Below, one piece after another: positions 1-13,500 of a DNA stretch of 64,000 nt. The DNA is from Nectonema munidae. Its lineage: Eukaryota > Nematomorpha > Nectonematoida > Nectonematidae. A program made the translations under genes and the position numbers. Each line of letters begins with the position of its first letter. Positions within the stretch are counted from its first letter, which is position 1. Under the pieces are notes generated by a model that saw nothing but the letters and a program-made list of their open reading frames with translations, was not told where the DNA came from and searched no databases. The DNA lies in NCBI GenBank assembly GCA_030549495.1, contig JAUIRK010000909.1:480001-544000 (forward strand), in the 5' to 3' direction.

Positions 1-451
1 TAGTTATGGGTTATCTCCCCCATTCAAAAATTTTTTTTAGTAAATTACTGAAAAAAATTTTAAAGTGGGAGGGAGATAACTAATAAGTACCAAATTTTTA
101 TATATAGTCTAAAAATAAACTTTTTTTGAACTCTTTATTGATATCGAAATATATTAGGTTGGAAAGGGGGGGGGGGCTTAGCCCCCTCCTGCCCTCGCTG
201 GCTACGGGCCTGTATGAGGACTCTCACAATTCTTAGATTATAAACCAGTTTATACCGGCATTTGTAAATGTATATGTATTTTGATAGAATTAGTTCACTC
301 TTTTTAAGTAAATTTAGGGTTGATTTTGATATTAATGAAGAGACATTTTTGTAAAAAATATTTTCTTCTTTGATGAGGTTTTTTACAATAAAATTTTTAA
401 TAATCATTTTGAGTGGTATTGAATTTTAATGTTTAAATTTATCCTTGCTGT
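1..451. other. AT-rich flank with a lone transposon end
   Basis: No gene was recognised. Around 165-215 a G-run followed by CCCCCTCCTGCCCTCGCTGG and TACGGGCCTG looks like one terminus of a DNA transposon, read from the opposite strand as CAGGCCCGTAGCC. A matching second end was not found. Confidence 0.35.
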
Positions 452-1081
452 AAGGGCCGTATCAAGGTATACTGTCCCCCAGGGCAAATGTCCTGAATGG
501 AGCCCCTCACCCCTTGCTCTTTCTTTTCTCACTCATCCCCACCCTATTCTGGCTTAAAAAGTGATTTAGAAAAAAAAATGCTCATATTTTTATTAAGCCA
601 CATTATTCAGATATATACTAACTGAGTCGAAGAGACTCTCTATTAGATGTTCATTTTTCGTGTATTAGCAGCTGCAAAATTACAGATGACTTCGTCAAAA
701 TCAACACAATCGAGAACTTCTTTCTCAATGCTCATAAGAGCCAGATTTTGGAGGCGGGCTTGCCCCATAGTGCTCCTTAGGTAGGACTTAATAAGTTTTA
801 GCTTGAATGACCTTTCACAGGATGCAATGCATGATCCTCAGAGCCACTTGTAGATTTGGACAGAGTCCTGAGTGCGAGGACAGGAAACCAAGTAACTCCA
901 TAGCGTCTGCCAGTTTTTCTTTCCGAAGTTTCAAAAACATTTGAATGTCCTCAATTTCCATCTCAAGCTCTCCTGCGTTGACGTCAGTGGCAATGAAATG
1001 ACGTCCCCCTCACCTCTCCCTAGGTATGGCGCCCTGGGGCAATTACCCCTCCCCACTGCCCTCACGCTTGATACGGACCTG
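452..1081 (-). mobile_element. Internally deleted hAT element with transposase C-terminus
   Basis: The ends GGGCCGTATCAA and TTGATACGGACC form inverted repeats, flanked by CTTGCTGT (444-451) and CTGGCTGT (1082-1089), 7 of 8 bases alike, as expected of a hAT target duplication. The minus strand at about 650-830 translates to CERSFKLKLIKSYLRSTMGQ, then LQNLALMSIEKEVLDCVDFD, the hAT C-terminal dimerisation region with its ER(S/A)FS-type motif. At 630 bp most of the transposase is gone, so the element is non-autonomous. Confidence 0.75.
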
Positions 1082-2450
1082 CTGGCTGTTATATCTCATT
1101 ATTAGATGATTCGAAAATGGGATTTTTAGAGATTAGCACTATGATATCGTTTTGAATAATATATTTTTAGAAATTGACATTTTTTCTTTTTCTTGGCTGC
1201 CGTAATTTATTAGAACCATTTAAATAAAATTGCGTGAAGTTTCAATTGAAAAAAAGATGTTTTATTCTACGTTTTCTAAATATATCGTCTCTATATTTAT
1301 ATATGTAGTAAAAATGCCCAAGCATCAAATTATCCCTTAAGTGAAATGAGCTTACCTTGTGTCCGTTATAAAAATGAATTTTTTTCGAAGGAATGAGAAA
1401 TTTTTCTATACCATATGATGTATATGAGCATGAAACCACGTATTCATCTATAACGCACTTGGAGCTGCGCGGCTCTATCTAAGTTTTGGTCCCCATCCAG
1501 AGGCCACATTTTCAATATTTAAGGAGGTGGGCGAACTTTTTTTTTTATAATTTTCAAAATATATTTTAAAGAATTTTTGTGCAATGAACACGTCACTATT
1601 ATTTTATTGCCCAGTTATTTTATTCTTTTATCACACTTGCACTGTCAGCTCCTAAACTCACCATAACCTTTGATAACTGCGGGGATTTTAACAAGTCAAA
1701 TAACTTTACTCATTGTAATCATATCACCTTATAGCTTAGCAAGATAACAAAATCATTCATATATGCTAAGAGTCAATTCTTCATGTCCACTTTTATTTTT
1801 ACGCTCGGATTGGGAACATTCGTGATTCTTCAACTTAGTCTCTAATCGCCTGAATAACGCTTTGGGCCAGAAGAAATTATTTGGAGATTTATAGCTTTTC
1901 ACAAACTCATCATCCATTTCTCTGAAAGTAAGATTTATAGCTATTATGAGCTTGATAAATTCCTCAAATTTACCACAATTCGATGAATCAGCAATTTTTT
2001 TTAAATAGTTACTGTTTTTGACGAAAATAGACTGGCAAGCACTAAAATTGAACGAATAGAGCAGGTTACGCCATATTTTTTTGTTTGAGACTTTCCCATC
2101 ACGACATGTGGAAGTGGATACAGTGTTCACCAGTCATTACACGTAATAGTCTTTATCCCTCATTATTGCTTTTCACCAGTTATTAAAACCGATGGTCATA
2201 AATGTCTTTTCAGATTTTGATGTTATAGTACTAAAACAACTGCATGCGTAACAAAATGTCTTATCGAGAGATGTTATACTCTAACCAAAGGAAATTTTAT
2301 ACCATGAATCTAAAAACGATCTCTTTTGTAAATATTTGAGGAAGAGAATTCTTGAAGCGGGCAATTCATATACGGTATTCGAAGGTCAAACATGTGTCTT
2401 CACAACTATTGAAAAGGCTTCTGTTAGAAGACTCATTGCTAGTACAGTCA
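1082..2450. other. Unassigned stretch with one unrecognised minus-strand frame
   Basis: No recognised gene. On the minus strand 2130-1753 is open for 125 codons, with a charged sequence including SSNCGKFEEFIKLIIAINLT. It is long for such AT-rich DNA and could be an exon or a decayed element, but no family, splice context or repeat was recognised. Around 2441-2490 the sequence CAGTCAAACCTCATTTATTC resembles a pogo-type terminus. Confidence 0.25.
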
Positions 2451-2569
2451 AACCTCATTTATTCGATATTCGGAAACCGCTATCCAATACAATATTAACT
2501 ATAAGGCGGGGGGGGGGGGGGTCATTCACAATTGATGTCAATCAAAGACTGGGGGATATCATCGCGTTA

Positions 2570-3355
2570 TACAAGTTAGAGATGAATCATCACGGTATAC
2601 AGGTTGGAGATGAATCATCGTAGTATACAGGTATATAGGTAATAACTTATGTAGCATCGTCTCCCCGAATGAGGTATATCAAATCTTACATCTAGCAAAA
2701 TGTGAACAGAAAGTTAATTAATTAATTAAGTTGTTTTGTGGCGTTCGCACCCATCCTTTCGGATATCGTGGCCCGCCCGAAATGCTGAGTCCAAGTCTAA
2801 CTGGACTTTCCATCCCACTAAACACCTATCGGCCCTTGTTACAAAAGAATAGCTATACCTTGTTATATATATTATTTTACAAGAATTTATGTGACAATAT
2901 ATAAATACAACTGAGTGAAAGATACAATCCTAACGCGAACGCTCCCAATTTGGGAAACAAACTTATTGTCTAGTGATAGCTTGATTACTAACCACGTAGA
3001 ATCGCATCGCTAAAGCACTACCTAACCGTAAAAACCTTTGAATTCTTCAGAGGGAGAAAACCAGGGTAAAAAACCGGCACGATGGAATGTATCTTGTTCC
3101 TAAATAAAAGAATATGATTATAAAAGGTATATGCTACAAAAATAGAAGCGTTTGAAGGCATGCAATATCTTATATATTATTAATAAATAATATTTGATAC
3201 ATGTTATAGGGGTTAAGAGAACAGAAAGTTGAACATTGCCTCCCTAGTCATTTGTACATGGAATAGAAACCATCGTAGTATACAGGTTGGAGATAAATCA
3301 TCGTAGTATACAGGTTGGAGAGGAATCATCGTAGTATACAGGTTGGAGATATATA
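2570..3355. repeat. Dispersed unit with 28-bp minisatellite, copy 1
   Basis: Tandem copies of a 28-bp unit (core ATCATCGTAGTATACAGG, then TTGGAGATGA) occur at about 2575-2630 and 3265-3350. The segment between them contains CATCGTCTCCCCGAATGAGG and is repeated at 37.39-37.47 kb. The block is split by the retroposon at 2716-3218. Confidence 0.75.
2716..3218 (-). mobile_element. 503-bp retroposon with 12-bp target duplication
   Basis: GAACAGAAAGTT occurs at 2704-2715 and again at 3219-3230. The related unit at about 37453-37464 has it only once, with no insert, so this is a clean insertion with a known empty site. The plus-strand left edge is (AATT)n-like, consistent with a 3' tail of a minus-oriented retroposon. 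The adjacent segment contains GCGGGCCACGATATCCGAAA on the minus strand. No coding frame was seen. A SINE or a 5'-truncated LINE is likely. Confidence 0.7.
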
Positions 3356-4514
3356 TATATCGAAGAAGTGCATGCTTATATAGGATTGACATAGTTGTGA
3401 GCTTTGCTTAACCATAAAAATGTTTATGGTTTACTGCATTTGGAATCTTTTTGAATGGGTTAGACCAACGTTTTTACGATTGTTGAGTCTTTATATCCCT
3501 CTAGAACTGCGGTGAAAAAAATGTTTTAACCTTTTGACTTTAAGGTTTTTCTGCTTCTTGATTCTCCAGAAAATACACACGAGACTCGAGAAAAGTAGTG
3601 CCTTTATTTTTCTATTTTTATACTATCGAAAATAAAGAAATCTTAAAAATTTAAATATGATTGAACTTCTAAACCAGGGTTTTTAACCATTTTATTTAAA
3701 TGACCAACAGATAAAATTTTTTTTTTAAAATCCCTCGCTTTGAAATAAAAAATGGAGGAAATCTTTCACCATTTAAGACTAATTTGAATTATTCATTCCA
3801 ATTAAATCCAATAAACACCTCAAAATTTTCTTTTACAGGTTTCCTGAGGATTGATACCCATTCTTCTATTTTGAGTTTAAGTCTTTAATTGTGAAGAATA
3901 TGTAATCTTTCAACTCAGCTTTATGATTAGAAAAAAATTCGCTTTGATTGAATTTTTCAATTCATTAAATTCTTAAGTAAAAATGAGTATTTGAAAAAAT
4001 ATTTGAATATTTGTTTAAACAATACGAAACTATTTAAAAAATGACTACCTGCAATTTTCTTTGAAAAGTGCGGGATTAATTCACGGTTGAGAAAATCTGT
4101 TCTAAACTACGAGCGAATCCCTTGCAACTATTACAAAATGCTTTGCTATCTAAACAATCTAAATATAGTCTATATAAGATTTTTTCTCAAAAAAAGTAAA
4201 TCTAAAAAATATGCCTTTGATTTTTAGAATTTTTTTTTCAAACAAAAAGCAGTTTTACTTTTTACATATCAATATTCATGTTTATAGCTTCTATTCTACT
4301 TTTTGGTGATAAATCTCTAGTCTCGAAAATTGTCAATCTAATATCTCATCTTTCGACAGATCAGAAAGTCTATTTGTAGCAAAAGTTTAAACAATACTTC
4401 TAAAAGAGATTGTATGTCAATTCATATAACTAAAAGTAAATATTTTTATAACTAAATAATCTTTAAAACAACATTTGCCATGTTATACTCGGCAAAATGG
4501 AAAAAAATCATTAG
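3356..4514. other. AT-rich non-coding stretch
   Basis: No gene or recognisable element was seen. Homopolymer A/T runs are frequent and all frames are interrupted often. Confidence 0.4.
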
Positions 4515-4518
4515 TTAA

Positions 4519-4580
4519 CCCTTTGAGGACGAGAATTTTGGAGTGCATTCGCCTGCTTTTTTTACTGGTCTTGAAAGGGT
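4519..4580. mobile_element. Very short TTAA-flanked MITE-like sequence
   Basis: TTAACCCTTTGAGGACGAG on the left and GGTCTTGAAAGGGTTA on the right are inverted, next to TTAA or near-TTAA. This is the piggyBac-like pattern seen again in unc-13 introns at 45.2, 45.6 and 58.3 kb. It is only about 60 bp long. Confidence 0.45.
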
Positions 4581-4739
4581 TATTAATTCATTACTGATAA
4601 TAATATTGTGTCTTAATTTTACATAGCAAAATGACATTTTTTTCAAAGCTGCTTTTTACACGGTTTAACAAATAAGCTTATCAACTTTTTAATAATACTT
4701 ATTTTTTATTTATAAATTATTGACACGCTCTACCGTTCC

Positions 4740-4865
4740 CCTAAAATTATATCAACAAACATTGAGAGTCAACCGTAAGGTTTGAACTGGCGTCTGTCAA
4801 CGGTCCCATTTGATGATCTTTATCTACTTATCTACAAAGTGGAACTGATGAGACTTCAATAGCCG
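4740..4865 (-). repeat. Possible tRNA-derived SINE fragment
   Basis: On the minus strand CCAGTTCAAACCTTA resembles a pol III B box. A convincing A box upstream was not found, so this is weak. Confidence 0.25.
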
Positions 4866-6882
4866 AAACTTTTTCACATTGAATTAGTTTAAAATAATTT
4901 AATTTTGAAACAAAATTTATTTTCAAAAAGTATGCTTAAAGTCAAAATAACCTATTTTTTTTATTTATTTTTTGATAAAAACTCCTATAAAAGTAGAGAA
5001 AGTTTATTATACTCAGTTAAAACTGTCTTTAAATTTAGTTTTTTACTTACAAAAATGGAAAATTTCAAAAACCATTCAAAACAATTATTTCCCCAACTTA
5101 AAATAGACATCATTGAATTTAATTTTCTTGCACAACAAATTAAACAAAACTTATCTGGAATAATTAAATATCAACGTTATTTTTTCAATTTTGTTTTTTA
5201 CCACCAAAAGTATGTTAAATTAAAAAGGACGAATACAAAGTGGAAAAAGAACGAATTCAAGGTGAAAATGGTATATTTTAAAAATTAAAGCCTTGAATCC
5301 TAAAAAAAGATTTTTTTGTTCAAAATAAGATGTATACTATAACATTCTGGCTCTTGTTTACAAATGAAGTACTAGTAGAATACCGCGAAGAAAATGTTTC
5401 ATAGACACTTAGAACATTATTTTTAAAAGCACTTCTTTAAAGAGATGTTTAGCTATTATAAAATAGTAACCAAACCTTCATATCCCTAGCCTTTATGATT
5501 AAATTTCTTAGGTTCCATTTTGAAGGCTGAATCTTTTGAATGAAACTATAATCACTTTCTTGAACGAAAATGCTATTACTTTTGCTAAGTGTGTAATTTG
5601 TAATTCTCTTTATTCACGTGAAGAAACATTTATTTGTGATTGAGAGTCTCAGTACACTTCTTTCAATTCATTTTAATAGATTTTCTTTTGATTGCAAATA
5701 TAAATGCTTTGAATAGAATTTTTCATCATTAAATAAAACCTTGATTGTTGAGGTCTTGTGGACTTTTTTCAATTGAATTTCGAGAAAAAGTATTGATTAC
5801 TAATATCAGAGATTGACGATAAAATATTTATTATTCTCCACATGTATGTGAAAAAACATGGATGCCATCAAAATATATTAACGTCTTTTTAATATTATTT
5901 GAGTGATATGTTTTTTTTTGATTCAGAAACCAACAAATTGAGACACTGTTTTGCGAATGCGCGATGTCCAAATTCAAAGAACAAATAAAAGATAGAATAG
6001 ATTGAATAAGATAAAATTATTTTTTATTTTTTTATAAAACTAAAAAAGAAGCAAGTGATGTAAAGAATACAAATGTAGATGATATAACACAAATTTCTCA
6101 CTAATAAATATCTGTTATACGTGAAGCTGGACTCAAAATTGCAGTTGTAAATTTTGATTTTAAATCGCTAAACAAAACTAAGTCGGTCTTTTTCACAAGA
6201 CGTGAGTTTCTTTTCAGGTGTACGGTTTTAAAAAAAGTAGATTGTGTGACTCAATCTCGATCAACATAATCTCCATGTAGTTAACGCCAGGATACAAAAT
6301 TCGGAGAACTTGCAGCGACTGACAAAATTTTCATCCCAAAAATAATGAAAAAGTATACAGAAAAAAGAACTCTTAACTTAACTAAATCATTAACAACTGA
6401 TTAATATAACTTAAATAAATTAACTCGAAACCTTTTTTCCTCGTTCTTCCGTAAATTCTTTTATTTTTTTTTCCATCGACAGTAGTCCTTGGACAAATCA
6501 AATCTACGTACCCACTAATGATGTAGATAAAATTTCCTCTTCTATCGCTCGCTAATAAATTAGCTTATGATCCTTGCCCTATGAGTTAGTTGGGTGGGTC
6601 CTAGATCCACTCGTGAAAATTCTAATCGATAGCATACTTTTTTGATAAGTAGATCTTTGGGAAAAATACAAATAACTGGAGGAAAATTATTTGTAAACAG
6701 AATCTATAGTGAAAACACATCACATTTTCTTCAAACTCATGAGCATCCTTTTAGATTTTTTTGTAGAGCTAGTTAGTATATCTTATGCGTTATTTCTATG
6801 AGAGCGATCGTGTACGTCACTCACGTGATCATAATTTAGTGAGCTATTTTAATTGGTTGATTTAAATTGAATTTTTTTTAAG
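4866..6882. other. Sequence upstream of the first visible coiled-coil exon
   Basis: This must be an intron or contain unseen 5' exons, because the exon at 6883 begins with an acceptor. A 127-codon plus-strand frame at 4905-5288 is Phe/Lys/Asn-rich, as chance AT-rich frames are, and shows no recognisable domain. No promoter was identified. Confidence 0.3.
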
Positions 6883-7551
6883 AATTGCGTAAAGGAGCCT
6901 TATTCATCACAATTCAAGAATCTTTCAACTTTACGAGATGAAAACGTATCCATTGCAAATGAGAACTCTGCTCATTCCTCTGAACGCGAAGAAGACCTCA
7001 TAGAGCAGCTAAAGTTTTCGGAAGAAGAAAATGAAATACTGCGTGAAAAAATTTTGGAAATAGAGAAGGATAACGAAAACTTGCTTCTCCAAATTCTGAG
7101 GAAACAGGAAGTCCTTTCAGATGGATGTAATAACATGGACACCGTCACGATTCTTGAAGCTCTCAAAAATCAGCTCAAGTGCGATGGAAAGCATAGGAAA
7201 GAAATTGAGCACCTGCGAAGCAAACTATTCTTTTACAAGAACAAAAAACATTTGAGCTCTCGTTCCAAATCCAACTCTTCCCCGCATAACATCAAGTCTT
7301 TGAAAAAGTTTGGCAAGATTTTCGATAAAAACGATGAACCAGAAAACAAATTTTGTAGAAGTGCCAGTTTGTTCGTCCTTCCTGACAAAGAAATCGAAGA
7401 GGTGATGACGTCTCTTCCTGAAAGGAGAGTTACGATGCTGGAAGTTGAAAATGATAAGTTGAAGCAGGAACTTGATTTGTTTAGAAATGATTCAAGCCCG
7501 AAAAAAATCAAATCTGATGCTAAAGAGTTTGCCCAGCCTGTTATAGCTAAA
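6883..7551 (+). CDS. Coiled-coil gene, first visible exon (223 codons)
   Basis: The acceptor is an oligo-T tract ending TTTAAG and the donor is AAA|GTAAGC, phase 0 at both ends. It encodes two coiled-coil stretches, about residues 15-90 and 165-200, separated by a basic Ser-rich linker (HLSSRSKSNSSPHNIKSL). No in-frame ATG precedes the coiled coil, so this is not the start exon. The coding bias is clear: there is a long open frame in otherwise stop-rich AT DNA. Confidence 0.8.
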
Positions 7552-10500
7552 GTAAGCATTATTTTACATTTTATTTAACCAAGCACACACCTATATACTA
7601 AACACTTTTTTCTATTTTGAGTATCTTGCGAAAACTCGAAAACTCACTTAATCAAAGAATGCAAAAAAGTTAAAATTTGAAATCTCAGTCCTTAAATTCT
7701 GCATTCTGAATTGATTCTGAAATATATTTAATGCATACTCAGAAATCAGTTTTGTATTATTTATATTTTATTCTAAATTTTTAATATGATTTTTTGTCTA
7801 CGCAGAGATTAAAAACTTACTATATCAGTGCCTTCTTTATCATAACCTAAAAAATCGTATTGAAAATTTAGAATTCAATATAAATGAAACAAAACTGATT
7901 TTTCAGTATTTACCTTTTAAGCTTTTATTTTAAGACTGATCTTAGTAGAGTTTTTTTTAATTTTTTGAAACTAAGAGAAAACTGTATAACCTCAAAATCT
8001 TTTTAACACTGTCTCCCATTTTGCAATTTCAATTCCTTAAAACACAATGTAGAATAAAAAAGGCACTATATACTTCAGCGCATTGATCCAAAAGGAGAAT
8101 GGCCTTTCATTCTCGAACAAATGGAACAAAATCATTCATGAACCATTCTTGAAAAATGCTTTATTGTTGTGCTTGTAGAGCAGAGGTAGAGTGATGAGAT
8201 ACATTCATGATGAAAGCAATCGGTTTGAAAAAGCGACCAATCATTACACGTCTTAATTTGTGTTTACCTGTTTTGTTTGTACATAGAATTATTTTAACCC
8301 GATATCCAACGATTTTTCGTGCATCATTTGATAGAGTTGTTTCATCAACATTGCATGTTTGATTTTCTGAATAACCGCCTTTTGAAATAATTTCTTTGAA
8401 AATTCGTCTGCAACATCTAAATCAGCACTACGTAATTCTCCACTCGGCTTTTTCTGATGTCTTTTCTGAAACCTATAAAGCCAATCATCACTTTCCTAAA
8501 AATTAGTAGTAAGACCAAGTTCTTGATGAAACTTTTCTGCCTGCGCTTTAATATTATTATTAAACTGGAAACACGTATCCCATTTTGCCTTGCTTGTGTT
8601 AGACAACAGTATCAAGATCGGTTTCTTTTCCTACCCGCAAATGCTATCTTGATAATCCTCCACCAATGACTTCGCAATTTTGTTTCATTGTTTAGTCAAG
8701 ATCTTAGGAATGATTCTTTTAATCCGAGATCAGTTCTTACTTTTACTCTTCTTTTTTCTTTTTTCCCTTTCAATAGCATCAACTGTGGCAGTTTTACGTC
8801 AACTGAATATTTCAAGATTATTTTTGAATAACAAAAAAAAATATATAACACAAACTTTCATATAAATTTACTATTTTCTCGTTTCTTTTGAGATCTTCAA
8901 TCTGTTTCCTCATATTATAGCTTTTTTTATTAGAGAGCTTTTTAACGCCATCAATAAATTTCATAAAATACGCTTTCAAAAAACAATTCAAAAAATTGAT
9001 ATAACAAAAATGTATCATAAAATATCATAGAAAAAAAAGTTTATTATTTTTCAAAAAAGAAAGATGAAACTTTACATATCTTTGCACTGGGTGCAAACAA
9101 GTACTATTCGTCTTTACAACAAGATCTTACACTAGTTCATTTTCGTGTACTTCTTTTTCTGGGCTTGCAGCTTGAAACAAAGCAGAAGTAACCTCTTCCA
9201 CTTGATGATGTGTACATGGGACGCATTGAACCCATAAAAAGACAAGATGTTTCCTATGCCAACACGTGTTGATGAATTGTCACATCTATGTCGCATGGAT
9301 TTTTATGTTTGGATTTTTAAGCACTTCCTTTCACCTTTCCTGACACTAGAATACGTTGCTGCATGTTCACTTTTTATACACGTTGTTCTTGTAACAACTT
9401 TTGAAAAATTGATTATGTAAATACCTTATGAGTGATCATTTATCGGAAGCATCTCTATTCTTTTTAAAGTAAAATTTTATTAAAATGTTCATCAAAATGA
9501 GCATATCTAGGCTGATTGCGGCTTTTAGAAAATGTTCTACATTTTTATCAGAGAACAACCGATGAGATTTAAGATAACCTAATTATATTCTAAGATAACA
9601 TACGTTTTATACTATTAATAATTTTTAGAGAATATATCAGTGCAAAAGCTAAGTTTATCAGTTCAAAAAAGTTTACTTATTAGTAAATCTAAAAGAAAAG
9701 AACAGAAAAAACTCAATTTCTTTCACTCAATTTTCTTGATACCTTCGTTGATTTAATTTCAACTAACTTCAATTGTGAAGGAAAAAAAATGTTGAAATCG
9801 ATAGCAAATTTCAATACTTTTGTGCCATAAATAAACCATAACTCACTCTTAACTTAAAAGTGTTTTTGAGTGCGTTTATTAATAACTAAAAAAATAATTT
9901 ATAAAGATATTCGGAGAAAAATAAAGAATTTAAAAAGTAGTTCAGAGAAAAATATAATAAAAAATTTTTTGCTGTTATAAAAAATATAGGTGTTTGAAAA
10001 TTTTGGCGCGAATATTATTGTAAAAATCAAAATTAAAACGATCTACGGATGAGGATGTAAAATTTTTTGAGTATATTACGCATATGCGATTGTGCGGATA
10101 TCCGATACATTTCTATTTTTTTTTCTATTGAGTAAGTTTATCGAATTTGTCGATAAATTTTTGCATTTGTAAGTCTGTCATGAAGAATAGATTATATTCA
10201 CGTATTCTATATATGTAGATAAAATATCATATCTATAGTTTTCATTGAGGTTTTCTTTGGTACATACATAGATGCACATTATCAGACTTGGTCCAAGAAA
10301 TAGATTAAAAGTTTCAAAAGGATCAGAAAGACCTTTAGCAACTCCTTTAGGACCAGTTAGACACAAAGCAACATGGGTCTTTTCGTTTAGACGGCCACAT
10401 AAAGTAATCACCATTTAGTCTGCCTTTTATAGTTAATTATATTTATTTATTAAGTTATTAATTAATTATTGTTATTAATATTTTAGCAACCAGGACATAA

Positions 10501-13500
10501 CTATAAAAGGCAGACAAATTGGTGATTACTTGATGTGGCCGTCTAAACGAAAACACCCCAGCAACGTTTCTAATATTTGAGGACCTTGCACGGTTTTCTT
10601 TCGGTTCCCAAAAATAGGTCGTGCCATCAGGTGCAGCCAGTTAATCCAATGAAAGATCTTCACTACTTGAATCCATTATTTTGAAATCACCAGAATCAAA
10701 CACACCAGATCCAAAACCTCCACTACCAAGATCACTTAAATTGCTATCGAAACTCATTTCAAAACAAAATCGTAAAATACAACAAAAACATGAATGCTTT
10801 GAATAAAAGTGTGAAATCAATCGATACATAACCTAGTGTGACTAAAGAACTGCGACGAATGATTTCATATCATTGATTCTCTAGGAATATATTAAAGCTA
10901 ATACAAATATATAATAAACAAATGATGGTAATATCAAAAGGTTTATTGGCTGTTTATACAATGTATATCAATCAGTTTACACTGTACTTTATATTCAACA
11001 TCTGGTGCAGCAGCACATATTTCGTTACATATCGCAAACATATAAAAAATCAATATATTGAATAAAGTTCAAAATTTGCCGTTGTGTTTTGTAGAGAAAT
11101 AATACCTAGTATAAATCAATTAGGTTCACTGTATTTATTTATGTAAGAAAGTAGACTTCGGTTGGAAAACATATTATGTTTTGAAATTTGTAGATTCTTT
11201 AAATATAAAGTTTTTTATTTCTGCTTTAAGTAAGTTTAAAATATTAAGCCATCTTTAAAAATTTTAAATTTCTAACAAAAATTCTTTATTATGCCCTGAG
11301 TGATAATAATTAAAGACATTTAATTTATTTTATTGTTAAGATTTCTCTAAATTTACTTTAAACCTTCAAACAATTAAAAAAAATCTTCAAAATGTGAAAA
11401 ACAAGTTAAGGGAGAAGTGTAGTATATTTAATCAAAAATGTGCAATATCATCCTTTCAAAACAGAAGATTTCATGGCATAAGAATTTTTTTGTTAAATTT
11501 TATCAAATCAACAAACTATTTTTGCTAAAACTATTCAATTTTGGAAATAGTAAGTTTTAATTTAGTATTATAAATTTTTCAGTGTGTGACTTGTATAATT
11601 TTAAAGCCCATAAAATAAGCGCTTATTTGGTCTATTTCATGCTAAAGTTGGTTAAGAACTGTAAAAGTTGTAAGCATCATAAGAATTGCATTAAACTTAG
11701 TCTCAATACTGTTAGGAAATAGTACACAACGAAAAATGCGTATAGAGGTGTGGTGACGCTATATAACATAAACGTAGATGCGTTCTCACCCATTAAACAA
11801 GTTCTACCGCTCTCAAAAACCACACAGGCACATGAAAAATACTATATTTCAAAACAACGAACTTATCTTTTATGACACATGTCAAAACAAAGAAGACAAT
11901 CAAAATGCGTCAACAAAGCAATACACACACAAGCGGTAACAAGTTCATAAATATTCCTCCACCAAAAATCTACACATATGAAGAAACACTATCAATTAAA
12001 TTAAGACACACACTTGCTCAACTTTCACGAGTTTTAAAAATGTTTTGAACTAAACATAAGTAGAATTATATCACACTAAAATGTTTTATAGAAGTGAAAA
12101 TAAAGTCTTCTATTTGGTATGCTTTTTACGATAGTGAAATTGTCTAATAACTCTATAAAGGAAATGTCATATTATATATACGAATGCATTAATTTAAGCA
12201 TATTTTCTTAAAGCAATCATTTTATTATTTAGAAAAATGAAAATAGAGATGGGTTAAAGGCACTAGTAGATAAATTTTCATCTCCAAAAGATAATACCTT
12301 ATCATTGGCAAGTAATCATTTCTTATAATAACAAAAAATATTTTTGCCTCATTTTTTATTATCTTTTATTCATGCCTGATGTATCTTTTTTTGCATCTTA
12401 TGACAAGTAGACTTTTTAACATTCAAAGGAGTTCGATAAAATTTCAAGCAATAAAATTATAAAACAACATATGTTTTCAGAAAATACCATTTGAAATTTT
12501 TTTGAAGATAGATCTTGATAGTGAGTCGTCCTTCAGTCAGTGGCGTAACCAGTGGCGTTTGATTCATGGCTATATCTCTGTATATTATTATAATCTTTTT
12601 GTTCTTTTTACTAAATTATTTGACGTAGAGGAATTTAGGTTAATAACTATTTTGTATTTGTCCTGAAAGTGATCAAGAATATTGCAGCTTTTAAACAAAA
12701 GCGTCTTCTTATTGTTTTAATTAAAAATATGTTTATGTTTAGACAATTTAAAAGAAAAAAACCAAAAATTGCTCGACGAAATTGAAACACATAAACACGA
12801 AATTAAAAGAATAAATCATTCATTCAAAGAAAAAGAATCCATATTTTGCTCTCAAATCAAAGAGTTGGAGGATGAGAACAAAAGACTTTCTATTTCTTTG
12901 GAATCCAAAAAAAGTTTGGATGAGTTTCAAACTTTTAACAATATCAGTTGTATTCCTAAAACCACTTCCAGAAAAGTCACATTTGCGGGAGAAGGCACTA
13001 GTGCTTCTACATCCTCTGATTTAAATGAAAATTGCGAAAAAGATACTTTACAGAGAAAGGTCCACTTTTACTATGTTTTCATATGTTGTTTTAAATTTTA
13101 TACTTTTTACATTCTCATTTATATCTCGATATATTCTCTCATTATGCTAAGTTTGATTTTTCCCATTGCAATCTCCACTTCTTAATTTCACATCGCCCTA
13201 TTTCTTTAACTTCATTCTATTTTTCATTGAAATATGATAAGAGGAAGATTTTTTTCTTTTTTCCAACAAAATTGAATTTATAAGCGATCCCCTGGCTCTT
13301 CTCTTGTTAAAGATAGATGCTAATTAGATTAGAAATTCAAACTTAGGTTAATAAATCTTATCTGAAACGCTTACTTTTATCACAAATCCTTGCTTTATTT
13401 AGCTGCATGACTTGAAGAAGAAGAATATGGAATTGATTGAAGAGCTTAACTTATCGAAGAAGTCTTTTGAAAAGATCAGAGAAGAAACGGATGAAAAGGC

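Noticed and set aside
2336-2623. 95-codon plus-strand frame crossing a G-run
   Set aside because: It passes through a poly-G tract and into the minisatellite. No coding signal.
3265-3350. Regular 28-bp repeats that might suggest a CRISPR array
   Set aside because: Units are directly tandem without unique spacers, and the window is clearly animal DNA.
4905-5288. 127-codon plus-strand frame
   Set aside because: Composition (Phe, Lys, Asn, Tyr) is what AT-rich DNA gives by chance. No domain, splice context or repeat.
10178-10414. Minus-strand frame (CLTGPKGVAKGLSDPFETFN) considered as a coding remnant
   Set aside because: It runs into the hairpin arm and matches no family I can name.
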